From NCBI RefSeq assembly GCF_019857225.1, contig NZ_JAFJSY010000013.1, positions 120,013 to 184,012 on the forward strand: a stretch of DNA of 64,000 nucleotides, read 5' to 3'. Shown piece by piece: positions 1 to 8,331 of the stretch (within the stretch, counting starts at the first letter, position 1; every line of letters starts with the position of its first letter). Source of the DNA: Streptomyces plumbidurans (lineage in GTDB: Bacteria; Actinomycetota; Actinomycetes; Streptomycetales; Streptomycetaceae). The notes under the pieces were generated by a model. That model did no database searches. It saw nothing but the letters and a program-made list of their open reading frames with translations, and was not told where the DNA came from. The position numbers were made by a program, and so were the translations under genes.

Positions 1-204
1 GCCCACGACGAACACCAACGCTGGCTCGCCTTCCGCCGCGGGGACGTCCGGGTCGCCGTGAACCTCTCCAAGGAACCGGCCGCGATTCCCCTCGGCCCTC
101 GCCACGCGCGCGTACTCGCCGCCTGGGAGCCGGTCGAGGCACCGGGCGCGGACGGGGTGCTGCATCTGCCCGGGGAGTCGTGCGTGGTGCTGCTGCAGAG
201 CTGA
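1..204 (+). CDS. treZ: C-terminus of a GH13 enzyme, probably malto-oligosyltrehalose trehalohydrolase (partial)
   Basis: The first 68 codons are open in frame 1 and stop with TGA at 202-204; the start lies outside the window. The visible residues form a small beta-rich domain: 'RGDVRVAVNLS', then 'PLGP', 'VLAAWEP' and a final 'LHLPGESCVVL'. This pattern is typical of the C-terminal all-beta domain that follows the alpha-amylase barrel in TreZ and related GH13 enzymes. TreZ releases trehalose from maltooligosyl-trehalose in the cytoplasm. The catalytic barrel is not visible, so the exact GH13 member is an inference from the tail alone; a glycogen-debranching or alpha-amylase-type enzyme is possible. 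It converges on the downstream minus-strand gene with about 100 bp between them. Confidence 0.55.
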   Translation, partial: AHDEHQRWLAFRRGDVRVAVNLSKEPAAIPLGPRHARVLAAWEPVEAPGADGVLHLPGESCVVLLQS

Positions 205-305
205 GGGACCCACGGCCGTACGGGACCTCGCCGTACCGGAGCCCGCGGGAGCAGGCTGCGCAGACAGGGGCGGGCGCCTCGCCGTGCCGGAGTCGGCGAG
301 GTGGC

Positions 306-1244
306 TCAGATGTCCGCGTCCCCGCCCCGGAGGTCCGTCACACGCTCCAGGAGGATCGCCTCCCATGCCCGCCGCAGGCGCAGCCTGAGCAGGGGCAGGG
401 CGTCGGTGTCGCGGGACTGGAGGGCCTCGGCGAGGCGGGCGGCGGCGTCGCAGCGGGCCAGCCAGAGGCCGCGGAGGCAGGGGCGGGCGCCGTAGCCGGC
501 GAGGGTGGCGGCGCGGACGGCCGCCGGTGAGCCGACGGCCTGGGCCAGTCCTGCGATGTCCTCGGCGGGGTCGCCTACGGCAGCGTCGGTCCAGTCGAGG
601 ACGCCGCGCACCCGGCCGTCGGCGCTGACCACCAGGTGCTCGCCCCTGAGGTCGTGGTGGACGAGGACCGCGGTGCCGGGCTGGGCGGCGAGCTGGACGG
701 CCGCCGCCCCGGTGAGCTGGTGCAGCCGGGCGGGGTCGAACTCGTCGGCCGCGCCCAGGCGCTCGGCGGCGTGCTGCGCGGCCCGGCGCAGCGCCTCCAG
801 GGAGCGCGGGGCGACGCGCGGGACGCCGAGCGTCTCGGCCTGCCGGGCGGGCACCTCGCGCAGCCCGCCGAGCAGCCCCGCGAGGTCGGCCTCGCCGACG
901 GCGGACACGTCGTGGTCCTCGCCCGTACCGCCCGGCACCTTCGTGTCGAGCGTGTACGGCAGCCCGGGCGCCCACTCCCCCTGCGCCACGCTGGTCGGCA
1001 CGGCCACCGGCAGATACGGGCGCAGGACGTCACGCAGGCGCAGCTCGCGGCGCTGCCGCAGGGCCGCCTCGCGGTCCGGGGCCAGGCGCAGCACATGGCG
1101 CCCGCCGACCCACCAGGTGGAGTGCCCGGCGCCCTCGGCGACGGGCCGCACCTCCGGTCCCGCGGCGCCGCCCCCGCCGTCCTTGAGCAGGGAACTGACC
1201 AGCCTGCGGACGGTGTCCGCGGTGGGTGTCGGTGCCTGGGTCAT
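306..1244 (-). CDS. Aminoglycoside phosphotransferase (APH)-fold kinase
   Basis: 312 aa. The C-terminal half has the APH catalytic signature: 'VLVHHDLRGEHLVV' (catalytic Asp in the Brenner-like motif) followed by 'GVLDWTDAAVGDPAED', which matches the DxD metal-binding loop. The N-terminal lobe contains 'VLRLAPDREAALRQRREL', consistent with the ATP-binding beta-sheet and its helix. These proteins phosphorylate small molecules in the cytoplasm, and most Streptomyces members have unknown substrates; nothing here points specifically to antibiotic resistance. The gene lies downstream of the M24 peptidase gene on the same strand, about 50 bp away, so co-transcription is possible. Confidence 0.8.
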   Translation of the reverse strand: MTQAPTPTADTVRRLVSSLLKDGGGGAAGPEVRPVAEGAGHSTWWVGGRHVLRLAPDREAALRQRRELRLRDVLRPYLPVAVPTSVAQGEWAPGLPYTLDTKVPGGTGEDHDVSAVGEADLAGLLGGLREVPARQAETLGVPRVAPRSLEALRRAAQHAAERLGAADEFDPARLHQLTGAAAVQLAAQPGTAVLVHHDLRGEHLVVSADGRVRGVLDWTDAAVGDPAEDIAGLAQAVGSPAAVRAATLAGYGARPCLRGLWLARCDAAARLAEALQSRDTDALPLLRLRLRRAWEAILLERVTDLRGGDADI

Positions 1245-1293
1245 GGTCCGCGCCGTTGTCGCTCGGGGGTGTGGTGGGGCTCCTGGTGGTCGT

Positions 1294-2421
1294 TCAGTCC
1301 ACTATGACCATCTCGCGGGTCGTGTCGTTCAGCCGGCGCCCGCCGTCCTCGGTGACGGTGACGATGTCCTCGATGCGCACTCCGAAGCGGCCGGGCAGAT
1401 AGACGCCGGGTTCCACCGAGAAGCACATGCCGGGCATCAGGGGCTGCCGCTCGCCCTCGATCATGTACGGCGGCTCGTGCGTGGTGACGCCGATGCCGTG
1501 ACCGGTGCGGTGGATGAAGTACTCCCCGTACCCGGCCTCCGCGATCACCGCGCGTGCCGCCCGGTCCACCTCCTGGCAGGCGGCGCCGGGCCGCACCGCC
1601 CGGAAGCCCGCCTCCTGGGCCTCGCGCACCAGGTCGTGCACCCGGCGCTCCTCCTCGGTGGGCTCGCCGACGTGGACGGTGCGGGAGGTGTCGGAGCCGT
1701 AGCCGTCCCGCAGGCCGCCGAAGTCGAGGACGACCATGTCGCCGAACTCGATGACGCGGTCGCCGACCTCGTGGTGCGGATTGGCGCCGTTCGGCCCGGA
1801 CGCGACGATGGTGAAGTCGACCTGGGAGTGGCCGAACTGCCGCAGCAGATCGGCGAGATCGGCGCCGACCTCGGACTCCCTGCGGCCCGCGAAGGGAACC
1901 TTGCGGATCTCCTCGAACGCCTGGTCCGCGGCCGCGCCCGCGGCGGCCATCAGCTCCAGCTCCGCCGCGTCCTTGACGGCGCGCAGCATCGGCAGGACCT
2001 CGGTCAGGGAGTCGTAGGAGGTGCCGGGCAGCGACCGCTGCAGCCCGAGCAGATGCATCGCCCAGGCGTTGTCGCTGATGCCGAAGCGGCCGGCGCCGGA
2101 CAGCAGCGCGGCGGTCGCGGCGTAGGGGTCCTTGCCGTCGGTCCAGTCGCGCAGGTTCAGGGCGGGTGCGCCGGGGGCCTGCGCGGCGTCGGGGGCCTCC
2201 AGCGTGGGGACGACCAGGACGGGGGCCCGTCCCTGGGCGAGGACCAGCAGGGTGAGGCGTTCGGTGACCGCGGTGGGCGCGTAGCCGGTCAGCCACACGA
2301 GGTCCGGTCCCGGCGCCACCAGGAGCCCGTCGAGACCGGCGTCGGCGGCGGCCCGCGCGGCGCGGTCCATACGGGACCGGTAGTCGTCGGCGGTGAAGGG
2401 CACGCGCGTGCTGCCGGTCAT
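1294..2421 (-). CDS. Xaa-Pro peptidase family protein (M24)
   Basis: 375 aa from the ATG at 2421, chosen because GGAGG lies 5 nt upstream; a longer frame to 2454 has no such site. The N-terminal third is a creatinase-like domain ('LVAPGPDLVWLTGY'). The C-terminal 'pita-bread' domain carries the expected metal ligands: 'VVLDFGG' and 'YGSDTSR' (Asp pair), 'HRTGHGIGVTTHEPPYM' (His), 'CFSVEPGVY' (Glu) and 'GVRIEDIVTV' (Glu). The family cleaves the bond before proline in peptides, or acts on creatine-like substrates, using two metal ions in the cytoplasm. The ligand set appears intact, so it is probably active. Confidence 0.88.
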   Translation of the reverse strand: MTGSTRVPFTADDYRSRMDRAARAAADAGLDGLLVAPGPDLVWLTGYAPTAVTERLTLLVLAQGRAPVLVVPTLEAPDAAQAPGAPALNLRDWTDGKDPYAATAALLSGAGRFGISDNAWAMHLLGLQRSLPGTSYDSLTEVLPMLRAVKDAAELELMAAAGAAADQAFEEIRKVPFAGRRESEVGADLADLLRQFGHSQVDFTIVASGPNGANPHHEVGDRVIEFGDMVVLDFGGLRDGYGSDTSRTVHVGEPTEEERRVHDLVREAQEAGFRAVRPGAACQEVDRAARAVIAEAGYGEYFIHRTGHGIGVTTHEPPYMIEGERQPLMPGMCFSVEPGVYLPGRFGVRIEDIVTVTEDGGRRLNDTTREMVIVD

Positions 2422-2580
2422 CCGAGCCTCCAGGGACGGATCAGGGAACCACAAGGGACTACGGGCAGCATCCTGCCCGGACAGCGGGGGCCGCGCGACC
2501 GGTCTGCGGGTCTTTCGCGCACTGCGCCGGACATGTCACCCGCCGCGCCGGGCAGGTCAGGGGCCGCGCCGCGCATCCCG

Positions 2581-3213
2581 TCAGCTCTCCAGGGCGAGGC
2601 GCACGCCGAGGAGCAGCAGCACGCCACCGGAGACCTGCTCCAGGCGCCGGCGCACCCCGGCGCGGGACAGGACGGCCCGCATCCGGCCCACGAACCACAC
2701 GTACAGGCCGTAGTAGCCGACCTCGTAGACCGCCCAGAGCGCGGACAGTCCGACCATCGTCGCGAGGTGCGGGGCGCCCTCGGGCACGAACTGCGGCAGG
2801 AAGGACATGGCGAAGATCGCCGCCTTGGGGTTGGCGAGGTTCATCAGCAGCCCGCCGCGGTAGGTCGCCCAGCCGCTCTTCCGCGTGCCCTCCCACGCCG
2901 TGTCCTCGGGCGCGCCCCCGGCGCGGCGTGCCTGCCGCAGTGCCTGGATGCCGAAGCCGACCAGGACGACCGCGCCGACGATCCGCATCACGTCGTAGGC
3001 CACCTCGGAGGCTGCGAGCAGCGCGGTCAGGCCGAAGGCGGCTACGACGCCCCAGGTGAAGACGCCGGTCTCGTTGCCGAGGACCGTCAGGAACCCGGAG
3101 CGTCTGCTGCGCAGCGACTGCTTGATGATCAGCACGGTGCTGGGGCCGGGCGAGGCCGCGATGAGGGTGCAGGCGCCGAGGAAGGCGAGGAGGGTGCTCA
3201 TCATGAGGGCCAT
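2581..3213 (-). CDS. LysE/RhtB-family amino-acid exporter
   Basis: 210 aa with about six hydrophobic segments. The family signature near the N-terminus is visible ('ASPGPSTVLIIKQSL', then 'GNETGVFTWG'), and 'NLANPKAAIF' lies mid-protein, typical of the LysE/RhtB fold. Members export amino acids or small related metabolites across the cytoplasmic membrane by proton antiport. The substrate cannot be told. Methionines at codons 4 and 5 are alternative starts, as no clear ribosome binding site separates them. No LysR-type regulator is adjacent. Confidence 0.87.
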   Translation of the reverse strand: MALMMSTLLAFLGACTLIAASPGPSTVLIIKQSLRSRRSGFLTVLGNETGVFTWGVVAAFGLTALLAASEVAYDVMRIVGAVVLVGFGIQALRQARRAGGAPEDTAWEGTRKSGWATYRGGLLMNLANPKAAIFAMSFLPQFVPEGAPHLATMVGLSALWAVYEVGYYGLYVWFVGRMRAVLSRAGVRRRLEQVSGGVLLLLGVRLALES

Positions 3214-3348
3214 CGTTGCTCGCGTCGCCCGCTCTGGCCACCGCTTTTCCCGGGCGCCCCACGACGTCTCCCCACTCCCGTCGCCACGCCCCTCACGACG
3301 CCGCTCGCGCTCCCGGCGGGCGTGCCGCGGCGCGTACCCGGCCGGTCC

Positions 3349-3933
3349 TCACATGACGAACCCCGGGACCACCGCCAACTGCTGGTATCCGCCACTGTGA
3401 TGACGAACCGTCACGGTGACGCCGGTGCCGGGGCGGGCGTGCGCGACGGCGCGGGCGAGGTCGGCGGCCGTGTCGACGCGGCTCCCGCCGAAGGTGAGAA
3501 GTACGTCACCGCGGACCAGGCCCGCCGAGTAGCCGGGGCCGGGGACGTGGACGGCGACGATCAGGGCTCCCGCCTTCTGCGCGTCGACGGCCTCCAGGCC
3601 CAGGGTCGCGGCGGCGGGTGCGGGGGACGCGGGCGGGGCCGGGGTCGCGGTGGGGACGGCGGCGCCGGTGTGCGGCAGCGCGGGTGGCCGCTGCGGTGCC
3701 TGGCGCTGCAGGTCGGCGAGCTTGCTCATACCGATCACGGTGGCGCCCACGGTGCCGATGCCCACCCCGGACAGCACCAGGACCACCGCGACGAACAGGC
3801 CGAACAACAGGGCCCGCAGCCGCCGTGCCCGCCTGCGTGCGGCGTGCGGACGCCGGACGGGAACGCCGGATCGGGTGCCACGGCCGGGATCCTGGCCCGG
3901 CATCGGCTTGGGACGCAACGCAGTCTGTTCCAT
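3349..3933 (-). CDS. Membrane-anchored PDZ-domain protein
   Basis: 194 aa from the ATG at 3933, which has GGAGG 6 nt upstream; a longer frame to 4056 lacks such a site. The N-terminal ~38 residues are basic and probably cytoplasmic. One transmembrane helix follows ('LLFGLFVAVVLVLSG'), then a Pro/Ala-rich linker and a C-terminal PDZ domain ('VHVPGPGYSAGLVRGDVLLTFGG', 'DLARAVAHARPGTGVTVTV'). It looks like the PDZ module of HtrA/DegP-type proteins without the protease domain, so it probably binds C-termini of extracytoplasmic proteins. Stand-alone anchored PDZ proteins are common in Streptomyces and have no assigned role. Confidence 0.78.
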   Translation of the reverse strand: MEQTALRPKPMPGQDPGRGTRSGVPVRRPHAARRRARRLRALLFGLFVAVVLVLSGVGIGTVGATVIGMSKLADLQRQAPQRPPALPHTGAAVPTATPAPPASPAPAAATLGLEAVDAQKAGALIVAVHVPGPGYSAGLVRGDVLLTFGGSRVDTAADLARAVAHARPGTGVTVTVRHHSGGYQQLAVVPGFVM

Positions 3934-4110
3934 CGATCGCCTCCGCTGGAGCACTACCCGGCGCTCCGGCGCACGACGAGCCACGAACGAGTGAGACTGA
4001 CCTGCGGTCAGCGGTGGCAGGCGGGGCGGTGAACCCGCGGCCGCCGCCCGCGGCACGGAGCCCGCGACAGGGAGTCGGGCGAGCGGCAGACCGGCGTCAG
4101 GATCGGGCCG

Positions 4111-6273
<2,163 letters not shown>

Positions 6274-6430
6274 CTACCCGTGGCCCGTCGGCACCATCCT
6301 CCGGCCCGGACATGATCACACCATCGCGTGAATCAGGGGTGGATTCGGGAGTTCTCCCGGGCCCTTGTGACGTTCACCTCTACGCGCGCAGACTACCGAA
6401 GTTCACGTCTCCTCCCTCACCGGAGTCCCG

Positions 6431-7705
6431 ATGGACCACCAGCCCAGAACCCTCTCCCGCCGCACCGCCCTCGCCTCGCTCGCCGGGGCCGCACTGGCCG
6501 GCACCGCCGCCGTGCCCGCCGCGGCGTCCGGCCTCGCCCGCAGCGCCCAGGGCGCGGGAGGCAGCCACGGCGGCCGCACCGTGCGCTTCGCGACCTTCAA
6601 CGCGTCGCTCAACCGAGGCACCCAAGGCGCCCTGGTCACCGACCTGTCCACCCCGCACAACGCCCAGGCGCGGAACGTCGCGGAGACGATCCAGCGCGTG
6701 GACCCGGACGTCCTGCTGATCAACGAGTTCGACTACGACGAGCACGGCACGGCAATCTCCCTGTTCCTGCGCAACTACCTCGCCGTGAGCCACAACGGCT
6801 CCCGGCCGCTGCACTTCGCGCACCACTTCACCGGCCCGGTGAACACGGGCGTGGCCTCCGGTGTCGACTTCGACGGCAAGAACGGCGCGGTGACGACGCC
6901 CGGTTCGGACGCCTACGGCCAGGACGCGTTCGGATACGGCTTCTTCCCCGGGCAGTACGGCATGGTCGTGCTGTCCAGGTTCCCGATCGACACGCGCGCG
7001 GTGCGCACCTTCCGGCACTTCCTGTGGAAGGACATGCCGGGCAACGTGATGCCGCCGGGGTACTACAGCGACGAGGCCCGCGCGATCTTCCGGCTGTCCT
7101 CCAAGAGCCACTGGGACGTGCCGCTGCGCATCGGCCGCGACACCGTGCACTTCCTGGTGTCGCACCCGACGCCGCCCTCCTTCGACGGCCCCGAGGACCG
7201 CAACGGCCGGCGCAACCACGACGAGATCCGGCTCTGGGCCGACTACATCGGCGGGCGCCGCCGCAGCGCCTACCTCTACGACGACAAGGGCGTGCGCGGC
7301 GGGCTGCGGCCCGGAGCGCGGTTCGTGATCGCGGGCGACCTGAACGCGGACCCGCTCGACGGCGACAGCTACGACCACGCCGTACTGCAGCTCCTCGACC
7401 ATCCCGCGGTGCGCCGCCCTGCCACCCCGCCGGCGAGCGCGGGCGCGGTGGAGGCGGCCCGGCTGCAGGGCGGCGCCAACACCTCGCAGACCGGCAACCC
7501 GGCGTACGACACGGGGGACTTCGCCGACACCGCGCCGGGGAATCTGCGGGTCGACCACATCCTTCCGTCGAAGGGGCTGACGCCTGGGGCGAACGGCGTG
7601 TTCTGGCCCACGTCCGACGACCCGCTGTACCGCCTCGTCGGCGACGGCACCACGGTCGTGACCTCGGACCACCGGATGGTGTGGCAGGAGATACGGGTGG
7701 ACTGA
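6431..7705 (+). CDS. Secreted endonuclease/exonuclease/phosphatase-family protein
   Basis: 424 aa. The N-terminus is a Tat signal ('RTLSRRTALASLAG' followed by an Ala-rich core), so the protein is exported folded. The mature part has the EEP landmarks in order: 'RFATFNAS' (Asn), 'DVLLINEFDY' (metal-binding Glu), 'FLVSHPTPP' (His), 'FVIAGDLNADP' (Asp/Asn), and 'RVDHILPS' plus 'TSDHRMVWQEI' (terminal Asp-His). Members hydrolyse phosphodiesters or phosphomonoesters, including extracellular DNA and phospholipids, and often work in phosphate scavenging. The substrate is not predictable here. 'GGAG' precedes the ATG by about 7 nt. Confidence 0.86.
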   Translation: MDHQPRTLSRRTALASLAGAALAGTAAVPAAASGLARSAQGAGGSHGGRTVRFATFNASLNRGTQGALVTDLSTPHNAQARNVAETIQRVDPDVLLINEFDYDEHGTAISLFLRNYLAVSHNGSRPLHFAHHFTGPVNTGVASGVDFDGKNGAVTTPGSDAYGQDAFGYGFFPGQYGMVVLSRFPIDTRAVRTFRHFLWKDMPGNVMPPGYYSDEARAIFRLSSKSHWDVPLRIGRDTVHFLVSHPTPPSFDGPEDRNGRRNHDEIRLWADYIGGRRRSAYLYDDKGVRGGLRPGARFVIAGDLNADPLDGDSYDHAVLQLLDHPAVRRPATPPASAGAVEAARLQGGANTSQTGNPAYDTGDFADTAPGNLRVDHILPSKGLTPGANGVFWPTSDDPLYRLVGDGTTVVTSDHRMVWQEIRVD

Positions 7706-7716
7706 CCGGACGTCTG

Positions 7717-7730
7717 TGGCAGTACTGCCA
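7717..7730. promoter_or_regulatory. 14-bp perfect palindrome upstream of the CHAT/Hsp70 block
   Basis: TGGCAGTACTGCCA is a perfect 7+7 palindrome. It lies 12 bp after the stop of the secreted endonuclease/phosphatase and 113 bp before the first gene of the plus-strand system. It has no T-tract, so it looks more like an operator for a dimeric repressor than a terminator. No cognate regulator gene is adjacent, so the role is a guess. Confidence 0.4.
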
Positions 7731-7843
7731 AGTAGGAGTGAAGGCAAGGCTGTTCAGGTGGCGCCGGGCGATCCGTGGGGCCTAGGCTCGATCGCCACAT
7801 GGAAGCCGACCGGCCGTTCGCGGCCCGGGGGAGGTAGGCCGTC

Positions 7844-8317
7844 ATGACCGAGGCACCGCTGCGCGCGGAGCTGCTGCTCACCCACGACGTCTCCGCGGAG
7901 CTGGAGCGGGAACTGACCGCCGGGTTCCGGGAACTGGGTGCGCCCGCGGTCCGTGTCCGGCGGACGCTCGATCACCGCGGCCCGGCCGAACTGCAGTGGC
8001 TGGTGCTCGTGTCACTGCCTCTGCAGGCCTTCCTCAGCGGGCTCGGCGGGGAGGCCGTCAAGGACGGCTACCGCGCGTTCAAAGATCTCGTGGCCCTCCT
8101 GTTCCGGCGCGGGACGACCGCGCCGGACGCGGCGCCCCGGCCGCTGGTGCTGCAGGACGAGCGGACCGGGCTGCGGATCGTCCTGGAGGCGGACCTGCCG
8201 CAGCACGCGTACGAGCAGCTCACGGCGCTCGATCTGAGCGGGTTCACCGTCGGCCCCCTGCACTACGACCTCGCGCGCGGCAGGTGGCGCTCCGAACTGG
8301 ACGAGGCGGCGGGCTGA
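7844..8317 (+). CDS. Small protein of unknown function, first gene of the CHAT/Hsp70 block
   Basis: 157 aa, not assignable to a named family. A strong ribosome binding site (GGGGGAGG) precedes the ATG. The middle holds a hydrophobic stretch ('WLVLVSLPLQAFLSGLGG') followed by 'EAVKDGYRAFKDLVALLF'. The hydrophobic-helix plus 'KDxYxxxKxLV' pattern is reminiscent of small adaptor-like segments next to conflict-system proteins, but that is only a resemblance. The C-terminal third ('RTGLRIVLEADLPQHAYEQL') looks like an alpha/beta or beta-rich fold. The TPR gene starts 14 bp downstream, so the two are probably co-transcribed. There is no signal peptide. Confidence 0.7.
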   Translation: MTEAPLRAELLLTHDVSAELERELTAGFRELGAPAVRVRRTLDHRGPAELQWLVLVSLPLQAFLSGLGGEAVKDGYRAFKDLVALLFRRGTTAPDAAPRPLVLQDERTGLRIVLEADLPQHAYEQLTALDLSGFTVGPLHYDLARGRWRSELDEAAG

Positions 8318-8331
8318 GGCGCGGCGGCGAA

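Noticed and set aside
306..1244. Antibiotic-resistance gene
   Set aside because: The APH fold is clear, but many such genes in Streptomyces are metabolic and there is no biosynthetic cluster beside it.
505..4032. 1175-codon plus-strand open frame
   Set aside because: It lies opposite four clear minus-strand genes (APH, M24, LysE, PDZ) and its translation has no family pattern; a GC-rich antisense shadow.
7783..7788. TAGGCT as a -10 box before the first gene of the system
   Set aside because: No acceptable -35 box at 16-19 bp; not reported as a promoter.
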